Shown piece after piece: positions 47,992-55,977 of a stretch of DNA of 64,000 nt (position 1 is its first letter; each line of letters opens with the position of its first letter). The DNA comes from Sphingobium terrigena (GTDB lineage: Bacteria; Pseudomonadota; Alphaproteobacteria; Sphingomonadales; Sphingomonadaceae): positions 222,398-286,397 of the forward strand of contig NZ_QVRA01000005.1 of assembly GCF_003591655.1 (NCBI RefSeq). Reading direction: 5' to 3'. Position numbers and translations under genes: made by a program. The notes under the pieces were generated by a model. It made no database searches. It saw nothing but the letters and a program-made list of their open reading frames with translations, and was not told the DNA's origin.

Positions 47992-48008
47992 TTAAGAGTC
48001 ATTCGCAA
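47992..48008. promoter_or_regulatory. Fur-like box upstream of fumC
   Basis: The plus strand reads TTAAGAGTCATTCGCAA, which agrees at 14 of 17 positions with the palindrome TTGAGAATCATTCTCAA that I recall for Fur-type sites. It sits 18 bases from the fumC ATG, where bound repressor would block transcription or an early elongating polymerase. No matrix score was computed. Confidence 0.5.
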
Positions 48009-48340
48009 ATCTGAGGCTGATTTAAGGTGAGGGGAGGGAAATCCAAGGGGTTACAGGCAAAGCGGTGACCGGGGCGGGTTGGTTGGAGGGGATGGCGTGT
48101 GAAACTTCGTTAAGTTCGCCCATGTCGCATATGGAGAGTTAGCGCCGGGGGGCGATGTAGGACAGCGGGAATTTGGGGTGACGGGGTTGCGCCATTTTTG
48201 GACGTTCGACTGCGATTACCTAGTGCTTGGGAGCAGACATCCCAAGACATGCTAGACCGGCTTCCATGAAAGAGGGGGTTTGGGCCAAAGCAGCCGGTCG
48301 ATCCTGCAACCGGGATCAACCGTTTACGCCGAGATCAGTC

Positions 48341-48367
48341 ATTTGTATTGACATTGTGGATACAAAT
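48341..48367. promoter_or_regulatory. palindromic operator of the toxin-antitoxin operon
   Basis: ATTTGTAT and ATACAAAT form a perfect 8-base inverted repeat with an 11-base spacer. It overlaps the -35 and most of the spacer of the putative antitoxin promoter, just ahead of the ribbon-helix-helix antitoxin gene, the expected place for an autorepression operator. Confidence 0.65.
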
Positions 48368-48376
48368 GGGCATATT
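48348..48376 (+). promoter_or_regulatory. promoter of the toxin-antitoxin operon
   Basis: TTGACA (-35, 48348-48353) is followed after 17 bases by CATATT (-10, 48371-48376). Transcription would start near 48383, at or next to the ATG at 48384, so the mRNA may be leaderless unless an earlier start codon is used. Confidence 0.5.
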
Positions 48377-48383
48377 GCCAGGC

Positions 48384-48725
48384 ATGCCGAAGGCTCACAC
48401 ATCTTCTTCTGAAAGCTCTGATCGGGCGGCTGTTATTGTCGTGGAGCGGTCTTCGGCTGCCGATACGAAGGGGAGTATCAACCTGCGGATCGAAACCAAC
48501 ACTCGCCAGCTCATAGACGATGCGGCAGCGGTATTGGGAAAGACGCGAACAGAGTTCATGGTCGAAAGTGCCCGGAGGCAAGCGATCGACGTCCTTCTCG
48601 ACCAGCGACTGTTCGTGCTGGATTCCGAACGTTACGACGCCTTCATGCATGCGCTCGACAATCCTCCCGCACCGGGACCGAAGTTGCGTTCTCTGCTACG
48701 CCGAGTGCCGGCATGGCAGAAATAG
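48384..48725 (+). CDS. DUF1778 ribbon-helix-helix antitoxin
   Basis: A 113-residue antitoxin of the TacA group. Residues ~30-65 form the ribbon-helix-helix DNA-binding unit (GSINLRIETNTRQLIDDAAA, then LGKTRTEFMVESARRQA), and the C-terminal part (LDSERYDAFMHALDNPPAPG) is the toxin-neutralising tail. A Ser/Asp-rich N-terminal extension of ~28 residues is unusual for the family. ATG 48384 is chosen from the promoter position; ATG 48366 is also in frame but lies in the operator. It overlaps the toxin gene by 13 bases. Confidence 0.88.
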   Translation: MPKAHTSSSESSDRAAVIVVERSSAADTKGSINLRIETNTRQLIDDAAAVLGKTRTEFMVESARRQAIDVLLDQRLFVLDSERYDAFMHALDNPPAPGPKLRSLLRRVPAWQK

Positions 48726-49243
48726 GGGGCGCATCGGAACGCCCCGACACTGGTCTTTCGGCTCCCGTTCCACTAACCGCTGCACACGATTTGTCGGGTT
48801 TCGACTGCGGCGAACCAGCGTTGAATGACTGGCTACGTAACAGGGCTTGGAAAAACGAAAGCCGGTTCTCGCGTACCTATGTCGTTTGCGATCGAAATCG
48901 GGTAGTCGCTTACTTCTGCATTTCCGCTGGCGCGGTCGAGCGTGGATCTGCTCCCGGCAAGGTTCGGCGCAATGCGCCGGACACGATTCCGGTCTCAGTG
49001 ATCGGGCGTTTGGCCGTCGATCACGATTATGCGGGGAAAGGTCTCGGAGCTGATATTCTGTCGGACGCATTGCGCCGGATCGCTATCGCCTCCCAGAGCA
49101 TCGGCATTGGCGCCGTGCTGGTCCATGCAAAGGACGATGCCGCCAAGCGCTTTTACCTCCGCTCTGCTGAGTTCATCGAATATCCTGATGACAGCCGCAC
49201 GCTGTTCCTCCCCATCGAGACAGTGATCGCGGCATTCAGCTAG
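48713..49243 (+). CDS. GNAT-family toxin (TacT-like aminoacyl-tRNA acetyltransferase)
   Basis: A 176-residue GCN5-type acetyltransferase. The FDCGEPALNDWLRNRA opening, the acetyl-CoA loop around HDYAGKGLGADIL and the catalytic Tyr148 in AKRFYLRSAEF match the TacT/AtaT toxin class, which acetylates the amino group of charged tRNA and stops translation. Its start lies within the last codons of the DUF1778 antitoxin, the standard gene order for this module. Base composition appears lower in GC than the neighbours, in keeping with acquisition by transfer. Confidence 0.88.
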   Translation: MAEIGGASERPDTGLSAPVPLTAAHDLSGFDCGEPALNDWLRNRAWKNESRFSRTYVVCDRNRVVAYFCISAGAVERGSAPGKVRRNAPDTIPVSVIGRLAVDHDYAGKGLGADILSDALRRIAIASQSIGIGAVLVHAKDDAAKRFYLRSAEFIEYPDDSRTLFLPIETVIAAFS

Positions 49244-49260
49244 ATTTGGAGAGTTACAGG

Positions 49261-50241
49261 GTGGGCGAAGCAAAACGAAAGAGGCAGGAACGGGAGGCTT
49301 GGCCCCATACCGATAGCTACGGGGGCACGATCGATCTTCATGTGCTTCCCTCTGTCGCTGCGATCAATGGTGCGCGTATCCGCGAACTGACCGGCGATGA
49401 GAACATTCCAGATTCGACCCGGATCATTTTGCGGACATTCAAAGCCATCGTTGGGCCGCGAACTTTTCATGTTGGCTTCTGTCTTGGTGACGGAGACTCG
49501 TTCAGCGCGATTGGTATTGCTGTCATTGAGCGACTGGCGATGGAAGCACCGGGAGCGGCGCTCCATATTGTTCCGATCGTTTACGAAGATATCGCTTGGG
49601 ACATCGTGATGCGGCATTTGCGCAGCTTCATAGGCCAGGTGCTGCTGTTCGCGTTTCCAAATTCAGACGTGTATGACGCCGGTACCGCACAGATCTCATA
49701 TTCCAAACATATCCGGCAATTCGATCCAGAAGGTAAGCAGTTCGATCGACTGACCGACGTGCAACATCGTCGAATTCTTGAGCAGAAGGCGGCAATTCTC
49801 GATCGCCCGCCACCCCCTAAATTCTACGCCACGCAAGGGGTCGCGCAAGAGGATTCCCCTTGGATATTTCGGATCACGACGCCGATCGGTAAGACTATTC
49901 GGACGGCAGTTTGGGATGGGAGGCGCAACTATGCACATGAGATGCCTGCCGATGTCGTGCGATGGGTTGGTGGTGACAAGATCGCCATCGTGCAGGTCGA
50001 AAGTCCGGTCGGCGTAAACCGTCGCTCGTCGCTTAATCTCACGCATTTGCTGGCCAAAGATTTTGACGGAGTGATCCATTGGGCACGTGACTCCGAGACG
50101 TTCCAGTCGATCCTTAAATCGTTCATCCGTCTCGATCTGGATTCCGTTAGCCCGCCTGATCTTCCCGATGACTGGGAGCCTGAAATTATCATACTTGGGG
50201 CAAACAGTTCAGCCGAGGGGCACGATGATAAAAGCGGCTGA
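49261..50241 (+). CDS. unknown protein, third gene of the toxin-antitoxin islet
   Basis: A 326-residue protein that I cannot assign. It starts at a GTG 17 bases after the toxin stop, with TTGGAGAG upstream, and opens MGEAKRKRQEREAWP, a short basic motif that also begins other uncharacterised proteins. No signal peptide or membrane helix is evident. The middle has alternating hydrophobic strands (TFHVGFCLGDGDSFSAIGIA, then LHIVPIVYEDIAWDIVMRHL) suggestive of an alpha/beta fold, and the second half has RITTPIGKTIRTAVWDGRRN, then KIAIVQVESPVGVNRRSSLN. Composition appears AT-richer than the core genome. Spacing suggests it is transcribed with the toxin-antitoxin pair. Confidence 0.7.
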   Translation: MGEAKRKRQEREAWPHTDSYGGTIDLHVLPSVAAINGARIRELTGDENIPDSTRIILRTFKAIVGPRTFHVGFCLGDGDSFSAIGIAVIERLAMEAPGAALHIVPIVYEDIAWDIVMRHLRSFIGQVLLFAFPNSDVYDAGTAQISYSKHIRQFDPEGKQFDRLTDVQHRRILEQKAAILDRPPPPKFYATQGVAQEDSPWIFRITTPIGKTIRTAVWDGRRNYAHEMPADVVRWVGGDKIAIVQVESPVGVNRRSSLNLTHLLAKDFDGVIHWARDSETFQSILKSFIRLDLDSVSPPDLPDDWEPEIIILGANSSAEGHDDKSG

Positions 50242-50640
50242 CGTCGAACAGGCTATCTGCATAACCATCAGGGCGCACTGCCCCGGATTTGCAGGAGATT
50301 CCATCCATTGAGCCATTGATGAACAAGAGCCCGCTTTCAACGGTTCCAAATGAGGCTGTGAACGTCTACTTTGGCGGCGGCTCCGATGGTAAGGTTTGAG
50401 CGGTCCAGAACGGAAGATGTCGGCATGGGCTGACATTCCCGGCACCGCATCGGAACGGCTCACTTTGGTCGGGGGGGCGACGGCAAGGGAATGGCAGCTA
50501 TCCAAGCATCCGAATCCCAAAAAAGTCAGTCGCCCATCGGCCATTATCAACCAAACCACACAGAAGCGGGATCCCGGATCAAGTCCGGGATGACGAAGGG
50601 GGGACGATCGTGATAGGCGCGCGCTAATCGCCGCCCGCGC
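50242..50640. other. gene-free spacer with a REP-like hairpin
   Basis: I see no credible gene between the islet and sspB. The only clear structure is ATCCCGGA-TCAAG-TCCGGGAT (50571-50591), a short palindrome of the type scattered between genes in Alphaproteobacteria. The left part could be eroded sequence from the islet. Confidence 0.5.
50571..50591. repeat. REP-like palindrome
   Basis: An 8-base perfect stem (ATCCCGGA/TCCGGGAT) with a TCAAG loop, flanked by TGACG. A related unit (ATCCCGGC/GCCGGGAT) is at 58493-58577. It lies downstream of sspB in the transcription sense and may act as its terminator. Confidence 0.6.
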
Positions 50641-51117
50641 TTACTTCTTCTTCCCAAAGTCCACCGTCACCACATTCGACCCATCTTCCGCCACGACCTG
50701 CGGGCCGTCATTCTCGGCTTCGTCATGGGGTTCGGGTAGGGCGTCGCCCGCGACCTGAAACTGGAGCGCGAAGTTGACGGCGGGGTCCACAAACGCGGTG
50801 ATCGCGGCAAAGGGGATGTTGAGGTGGGCGGCGACCTGGTTGAAGGTCAGGCTGACTTCGAAATGATGGTCGCTGACTTTCAGGTCCCAATATTTATTCT
50901 GGAGGACGATGGTCATTTCGTCCGGGAAGCGCTCGATCAGCCGCTTGGGTATGTCGACGCCAGGCGCCTGGGTCTTGAAGGTGATGTAGAAATGGTGGCT
51001 GCCGGGCAGGCCGCCGCTGGCCTGCACCTCTCCCAACACGCGGCCGACGACGGCGCGCAGGGCTTCCTGCACGATTTCGTCATAGGGAATCAGGCTGTCG
51101 GGCAGGTCATCGCTCAT
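50641..51117 (-). CDS. sspB: ClpXP adaptor SspB (alphaproteobacterial form)
   Basis: A 158-residue SspB. The core VDIPKRLIERFPDEMTIVLQ, then KYWDLKVSDHHFEVSLTFNQ, then FVDPAVNFALQFQV is the peptide-binding fold, which captures ssrA-tagged proteins. After an acidic linker the tail ends NVVTVDFGKKK, the segment that docks on ClpX. The start is the ATG of MSDDLPDSLI; the longer open frame lacks similarity. It diverges from hisB by 111 bases. Confidence 0.92.
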   Translation of the reverse strand: MSDDLPDSLIPYDEIVQEALRAVVGRVLGEVQASGGLPGSHHFYITFKTQAPGVDIPKRLIERFPDEMTIVLQNKYWDLKVSDHHFEVSLTFNQVAAHLNIPFAAITAFVDPAVNFALQFQVAGDALPEPHDEAENDGPQVVAEDGSNVVTVDFGKKK

Positions 51118-51228
51118 GGGCCAATGTCCTAACGGCGCGAAACAGGGGGTCAACCCCCCCTCCCGGTTTGGATGGCCCGCATTGCAGGACCAGATTGCAA
51201 GATGGGCGGCACGCGCTATAGGGCCAGC

Positions 51229-51816
51229 ATGCGCACGGCCGAGATTCACCGCAACACGGCGGAAACCCAGATCGACGTAACCGTCAACCTTGACGGCACG
51301 GGTCTTTATACGGTGTCAACGGGCATCGGCTTCCTCGACCATATGATCGAGCAATTGTCGCGGCACTCGCTGATCGACATGACCGTCAAGACGGTCGGCG
51401 ACCTGCATATCGACCAGCATCACACGACCGAGGATACAGCGATCGCGATTGGCGAGGCGGTGGCCAAGGCGCTGGGCGACAAGCGGGGCATTTCGCGTTA
51501 CGGCTCGGTCTATTCGCCGATGGACGAGACGCTGACACGGGTGGCGCTCGACATTTCCGGGCGGCCCTGGCTGGTGTGCAAATTGCCCTTCACGGTGCAG
51601 AAGATCGGCGAATGGGACGCGGAGATGGTGGAGCATTTCTTCCACAGCTTCGCGCAGGCCGCCGGCATCACGCTGCACATCGAATTTCTCTATGGCAGCA
51701 ATAATCACCATATCGTCGAAAGCGCATTCAAGGGTCTGGCCCGCGCGCTGCGGCAGGCGGTGGAGATCGACCCGCGCAAGGCGGATGCGATCCCGTCGAC
51801 CAAGGGGATGTTGTGA
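51229..51816 (+). CDS. hisB: imidazoleglycerol-phosphate dehydratase
   Basis: A 195-residue monofunctional HisB, sixth step of histidine synthesis. The metal-binding motifs are [14 protein letters not shown] and [20 protein letters not shown], with [15 protein letters not shown] near the N-terminus. I start at the ATG of MRTAEIHRN; nineteen further upstream codons are open but not conserved. It overlaps hisH by 4 bases, so the two are coupled. Confidence 0.97.
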   Translation: MRTAEIHRNTAETQIDVTVNLDGTGLYTVSTGIGFLDHMIEQLSRHSLIDMTVKTVGDLHIDQHHTTEDTAIAIGEAVAKALGDKRGISRYGSVYSPMDETLTRVALDISGRPWLVCKLPFTVQKIGEWDAEMVEHFFHSFAQAAGITLHIEFLYGSNNHHIVESAFKGLARALRQAVEIDPRKADAIPSTKGML

Positions 51817-52430
51817 GCGGGGTCGCCCTGATCGACTATGGCGCGGGGAATCTGCATTCGGTCTATAATGCCCTGCGCAAGGCGGGGGCGGACGATGTCG
51901 TCATCACCGCTGACGCCGATGTGGTGGCACGGGCCGACCGGATCGTCTTGCCGGGCGTAGGCGCGTTCCGGGCATGCCGCGACGCACTGGTCGCGATTCC
52001 CGGCATGGTCGAGGCTATGGGCGCGGCCGTCCATGGGCGGGGCGTGCCTTTTCTGGGCGTGTGCGTGGGGATGCAGTTGCTGGCAGACGCTGGCGAGGAA
52101 TTCGGGCGGCATGAGGGGCTGGGCTGGATTGGCGGCACGGTGCGGCTGATGCAGCCGGGCGACGCCAGCATCAAGGTGCCGCATATGGGGTGGAATGATG
52201 TCGTGCTGAATGGCGTGCCGCCTCTGCTCGAGCCGGGCGAGGCCTATTTCCTGCACAGCTATCATTTCGAGGCGACTGATCCGGCGCATGTCGCGGCGGT
52301 AACGGACCATGGCGGCCCGCTGGTCGCGGCGGTGGCGCGCGACACCATCATCGGTTGCCAGTTTCACCCGGAAAAGAGCCAGAGCTACGGCCTTTCCTTC
52401 CTGTCGCGCTTTCTGGAGTGGAAGCCGTGA
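51813..52430 (+). CDS. hisH: imidazole glycerol phosphate synthase, glutaminase subunit
   Basis: A 205-residue class I glutamine amidotransferase. [19 protein letters not shown] opens the fold, the nucleophile Cys is in [11 protein letters not shown] and the His-Glu pair is in CQFHPEKSQ. It feeds ammonia to HisF. Translation starts at GTG overlapping the hisB stop. A 68-base twin palindrome separates it from hisA. Confidence 0.97.
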   Translation: MSGVALIDYGAGNLHSVYNALRKAGADDVVITADADVVARADRIVLPGVGAFRACRDALVAIPGMVEAMGAAVHGRGVPFLGVCVGMQLLADAGEEFGRHEGLGWIGGTVRLMQPGDASIKVPHMGWNDVVLNGVPPLLEPGEAYFLHSYHFEATDPAHVAAVTDHGGPLVAAVARDTIIGCQFHPEKSQSYGLSFLSRFLEWKP

Positions 52431-52441
52431 TGATGCCAACC

Positions 52442-52509
52442 CGTGTTCCCGCGAAGGCGGGAACCCAGTTGAAACGTCGGAGCTGGGTTCCCGCCTGCGC
52501 GGGAACACG
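52442..52509. repeat. 68-base twin palindromic repeat, copy 2
   Basis: The same unit and length as at 37066-37133: GTTCCCGC-GAAG-GCGGGAAC at the left and GTTCCCGCCTGCGCGGGAAC at the right, joined by AACCCAGTT ... AGCTGGGTT. The first loop and the central bases differ between copies, often while keeping the stems. It lies inside the his operon, between hisH and hisA. Confidence 0.8.
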
Positions 52510-52536
52510 TCATTCTGATTATCCTGTGGTGAGCCC

Positions 52537-53274
52537 ATGTCTCTGATCGTCTTTCCCGCCATTGACCTGAAAAACGGGCAGGTCGTCCGCCTGGCCGAGG
52601 GGGATATGGACCGTGCGACCGTCTATGGCGACGATCCGGCGGCACAGGCGGCCTTGTTCGCGCAGGCGGGGGCGCAGCATCTGCATGTCGTCGATCTGGA
52701 CGGCAGTTTTGCCGGCCATGCAGTCAATGCCGCGGCGATCGAGCGGATTGTCGAGACATTTCCGGGCCATGTCCAGCTGGGCGGCGGCATCCGCAATCGC
52801 GAGTCGGTGGAGCGCTGGTTTGACCTGGGCGTGTCGCGCATCGTCATCGGCACGGCGGCGCTGAAAGACCCGGCCTTCGTCAAGCTGGCGGCGCGCGATT
52901 TTCCCGGCGGGATTGTCGTGGCGGTCGATGCGCGGGACGGGTTCGTCGCGACCGACGGCTGGGCGGAGAAATCGGACATGCCGGTGATCGACCTGGCGCG
53001 GCGGTTCGAGGATGCGGGGGTGGCCAGCCTGCTCTTCACCGATGTGGGCCGCGACGGGATGCTGAAAGGTTGCAATGTCGAGGCAACGGTCGATCTGGCG
53101 CGGGCGACCGACATTCCCGTGATCGCCAGTGGCGGCGTGGCGGGGATTGCCGACATTCGCGTGCTGAGCCTGCACGCCGACGACGGGATTGAGGGCGTGA
53201 TCACCGGGCGGGCGCTCTATGACGGGCGGCTGGACCTGAAAGTCGCGTTGGCCGTGGCGCAGGCGGCGGCGTGA
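52537..53274 (+). CDS. hisA: phosphoribosylformimino-AICAR ribotide isomerase
   Basis: A 245-residue (beta/alpha)8 isomerase, fourth step of the pathway. [20 protein letters not shown] has the catalytic Asp, and the second half has [26 protein letters not shown] and [13 protein letters not shown]. It follows hisH after a 106-base gap that contains the twin palindrome, then hisF after 4 bases. Confidence 0.97.
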   Translation: MSLIVFPAIDLKNGQVVRLAEGDMDRATVYGDDPAAQAALFAQAGAQHLHVVDLDGSFAGHAVNAAAIERIVETFPGHVQLGGGIRNRESVERWFDLGVSRIVIGTAALKDPAFVKLAARDFPGGIVVAVDARDGFVATDGWAEKSDMPVIDLARRFEDAGVASLLFTDVGRDGMLKGCNVEATVDLARATDIPVIASGGVAGIADIRVLSLHADDGIEGVITGRALYDGRLDLKVALAVAQAAA

Positions 53275-53278
53275 AGCC

Positions 53279-54058
53279 ATGACCGTCCGCACCCGCGTCA
53301 TCCCCTGTCTGGACGTGGCCAACGGGCGCGTCGTCAAGGGCGTCAATTTCGTCGATCTGCGCGATGCGGGCGATCCGGTCGAGCAGGCAAAGCTTTATGA
53401 CGCGGCGGGCGCGGACGAGCTGTGCTTTCTGGACATTACCGCGACGCATGAGGCGCGCGGGACGATCCTGGACGTGGTGCGGCGCACGGCCGAGGTCTGC
53501 TTCATGCCGGTGACGGTGGGCGGCGGGGTGCGGACGCCGGAGGATGCGCGTGCGCTGCTGCTGGCGGGGGCGGACAAGGTGGCGGTCAACAGCGCGGCGG
53601 TAGCGCGGCCCGAACTGGTGGCGGATATTGCCGATCGTTTTGGCAGCCAGTGTATCGTGGGATCGGTCGATGCCCGGCGGGTCGGCGAGGGTCGTTGGGA
53701 AATCTTCACCCATGGCGGGCGCAAGCCCACCGGAATCGACGCGCTGGACCATGCGCTGCGGTTGGCGGAGTTGGGCGCGGGCGAATTGCTGGTGACGTCG
53801 ATGGATGGCGACGGGACCAGGGCGGGCTATGACCTGGCTCTGACGCGGGCCATTGCTGACGCAGTGTCCATCCCCGTCATCGCCAGCGGGGGCGTGGGGA
53901 CGCTCGATCATCTGGTCGAAGGCGTGACGGTCGGCCATGCCAGCGCGGTGCTGGCGGCGTCGATCTTCCATTTCGGGCAGCATACGATCGCCGACGCGCA
54001 TCGCGCGCTGGCGGCGGCGGGCGTGCCGGTGCGTGGCACCAATCTGGCTGAGGCGTGA
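53279..54058 (+). CDS. hisF: imidazole glycerol phosphate synthase, cyclase subunit
   Basis: A 259-residue (beta/alpha)8 cyclase and partner of HisH. The N-terminal [20 protein letters not shown] carries the catalytic Asp11 equivalent; [28 protein letters not shown] and [13 protein letters not shown] follow. It starts 4 bases after hisA, in the usual order. Confidence 0.98.
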   Translation: MTVRTRVIPCLDVANGRVVKGVNFVDLRDAGDPVEQAKLYDAAGADELCFLDITATHEARGTILDVVRRTAEVCFMPVTVGGGVRTPEDARALLLAGADKVAVNSAAVARPELVADIADRFGSQCIVGSVDARRVGEGRWEIFTHGGRKPTGIDALDHALRLAELGAGELLVTSMDGDGTRAGYDLALTRAIADAVSIPVIASGGVGTLDHLVEGVTVGHASAVLAASIFHFGQHTIADAHRALAAAGVPVRGTNLAEA

Positions 54059-54066
54059 GGACGGAC

Positions 54067-54387
54067 ATGCGCGAGACTCTGCACCAACTGGAACAGACGA
54101 TCCGCCAGCGGCGATCGGCTGACCCGTCCACATCCTATGTCGCCAAGCTGACGGCGCGGGGGCGTGGCAAGATTGCGCAAAAGGTGGGCGAGGAAGCGGT
54201 CGAGACGGTGATCGCCGCGATGGCGGACGACCGTGCGGGCGTGGTTGGCGAAAGCGCGGACCTGCTGTTCCACCTGCTGCTGCTGCTCGCGGACCTCGAC
54301 ATTTCGCTCGACGATGTGTGCGACGAGCTGGAGCGGCGCGAGGGCGTGTCGGGGATTGCCGAAAAGGCATCGCGCCCCGCGGACTGA
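54067..54387 (+). CDS. hisE: phosphoribosyl-ATP pyrophosphatase
   Basis: A 106-residue MazG-like all-alpha NTPase, second step of histidine synthesis. The core GKIAQKVGEEAVETVIAAM with EESADLLFHLL-type GESADLLFHLLLLLADLDIS holds the Mg-binding acidic residues. The ATG of MRETLHQLE is preceded by GAGGAC; a GTG four codons earlier is possible. It is the last his gene in this cluster; hisI, hisG, hisD and hisC are not in the window. Confidence 0.96.
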   Translation: MRETLHQLEQTIRQRRSADPSTSYVAKLTARGRGKIAQKVGEEAVETVIAAMADDRAGVVGESADLLFHLLLLLADLDISLDDVCDELERREGVSGIAEKASRPAD

Positions 54388-54458
54388 CAATCATCGGATA
54401 GATATTGCGTCCGCTGCGTTCTGGCCTAGCCTCATGGGCGGGACAGGGAGTGGAGAGC

Positions 54459-55025
54459 ATGATGATACGGACGGTAATCGGCGGCCTGCTGGGCGGCTTT
54501 GCGATGTTTATCACAGGCTTCATCTTCTGGGGTACGCCGCTGAGCGCGCTGGCGATGAGCCGCGCCGAGGGGCAGGCGAGCGCCAACTTGCAGGCGGCGC
54601 TGGCGCAGGCGCTCAACACCACCGGCACCGGCGTCTATACCATCCCCGATCCGGCGACGGCGGAGGGGACCATCCTGTATGGCAAAGGTCCGGTGGCGCA
54701 GATTTTCTACAATAGCAGCGGCTTTCCGGTGATGGACAGCGCCAGTCTGATCGGCGGGCTGATCCTGGCGCTGGTGGTGGGCGTGCTGATCGCGCTGGCG
54801 CTGCGGTTCGTCACGACCGGCTTTGCCGAGCGGGCGCGGGTCAGCCTGATCTTCGCGCTGGCGACGGTGCTGTGGATGGATATCGGGCAGGCCGTGTTCA
54901 ACCATGCGCCCTGGGGCTATATTCTCTATCTGGGGTTCAGCGATTTCGTGGCGCTGGCGGTGGCAGGGCTAATCGCGGCCAAGCTGATGGACGGGGCGCA
55001 ACCGACGGTCGGGACGGTGCATTAA
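54459..55025 (+). CDS. hypothetical four-span membrane protein
   Basis: A 188-residue protein with hydrophobic segments near residues 5-25 ([20 protein letters not shown]), 98-120, 128-150 and 155-178, and an extramembrane loop of ~70 residues after the first. I recognise no family. GGGAGTGGAGAG precedes the ATG pair. It follows hisE by 71 bases and ends 4 bases into the convergent HDAC-type gene. Confidence 0.7.
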   Translation: MMIRTVIGGLLGGFAMFITGFIFWGTPLSALAMSRAEGQASANLQAALAQALNTTGTGVYTIPDPATAEGTILYGKGPVAQIFYNSSGFPVMDSASLIGGLILALVVGVLIALALRFVTTGFAERARVSLIFALATVLWMDIGQAVFNHAPWGYILYLGFSDFVALAVAGLIAAKLMDGAQPTVGTVH

Positions 55026-55921
55026 ACCGCCGCTTCCTGCGCCATGCGGATCATGCAGGCGGCATGGCGGTGGGCGATAGCCATGCGATCCTCGCCATAG
55101 CCGCCGCCCATGGTGCTGGCGACGGGGATGGCCCGCACCCGCGCCTGCCGCATGACATAGCGGTCGCGCGCGTCGAGGCCCGCATCGGTCAGGGCGAGGC
55201 GCCCCAGTCGATCGTCGCCATGCGGATCGACCCCGGCCTGATAGAGGATGAGGTCCGGAGCGAAATCGTCCAGCACGCCCGGCAGCGTGTCGTACAGGAT
55301 GGCGAGATAGGCGGCGTCCTGCACCCCGTCAGGCAGGCCGATGTCGAGCGTGGAGCGCGCTTTTCGCACCGGGAAATTTTTTTCCGCGTGGATCGACAAG
55401 GTGAAGATGTCCGACCGGCCCGCTAGCAGCGACGCCGTGCCATCGCCCTGATGCACGTCCAGGTCGAGGATCAGGATGCGGTCCACCTCCCCCTCCGCGA
55501 TCAGCCGGTTGGCGGCGATGGCCAGGTCGTTGAACACGCAATAGCCCGCCCCGCTATCGGCCAGCGCATGATGGCTGCCGCCTGCGGCATTGGCGGCAAA
55601 GCCATGGATGCGCGCCAGCCGCGCCGCCGCCCATGTGCCGCCGGGCGATAGAATGGAGCGACGCATCACCCGTTCCGTCACCGGAAAGCCGATCCGCCGT
55701 TCCTTGGGCGGCGGGACGGTGAGGGTCAGCACCTCCTCCACATAGGCGGGGTCATGCACCGCCTCTATCCAGGCGCGCGGCATCGGATCGGGGGTGTGGA
55801 GCGTCATGGGCGGCGCAATTTCGCGCAGCGCCTCCATTACCAGACCATATTTGTCGAAACGAAAGCGGCTGCCGGGTGTTGCGGGAGAGACATAGGCAGG
55901 ATGGTGAACGACGTGCAGCAT
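55022..55921 (-). CDS. histone deacetylase-family (acetoin-utilisation type) deacetylase
   Basis: A 299-residue arginase/deacetylase-fold protein. [20 protein letters not shown] holds the active-site His pair, [14 protein letters not shown] supplies Asp and His zinc ligands, and [19 protein letters not shown] supplies the last Asp and the YxAGxD motif. Bacterial members remove acetyl groups from lysine or small amines. It is alone on its strand, divergent from the L,D-transpeptidase gene. Confidence 0.92.
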   Translation of the reverse strand: MLHVVHHPAYVSPATPGSRFRFDKYGLVMEALREIAPPMTLHTPDPMPRAWIEAVHDPAYVEEVLTLTVPPPKERRIGFPVTERVMRRSILSPGGTWAAARLARIHGFAANAAGGSHHALADSGAGYCVFNDLAIAANRLIAEGEVDRILILDLDVHQGDGTASLLAGRSDIFTLSIHAEKNFPVRKARSTLDIGLPDGVQDAAYLAILYDTLPGVLDDFAPDLILYQAGVDPHGDDRLGRLALTDAGLDARDRYVMRQARVRAIPVASTMGGGYGEDRMAIAHRHAACMIRMAQEAAV

Positions 55922-55977
55922 GATCTTTTCCGCTATCGTGATTTGAACGGTGGCCGCTTTGCGCTATCTGGTCCAGC

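Larger units (their letters stand above)
47975..48383. other. spacer between fumC and the toxin-antitoxin islet
   Basis: No gene is supported. From left to right it holds the fumC upstream region with a Fur-like box (47992-48008), a featureless ~210-base stretch, an inverted repeat CTTGGGA-N7-TCCCAAG (48226-48246), and the operator/promoter of the antitoxin gene. Confidence 0.6.

Noticed and set aside
50209..50559. Minus-strand frame in the spacer left of sspB
   Set aside because: No ribosome-binding site, no motif, and irregular composition; treated as non-coding.
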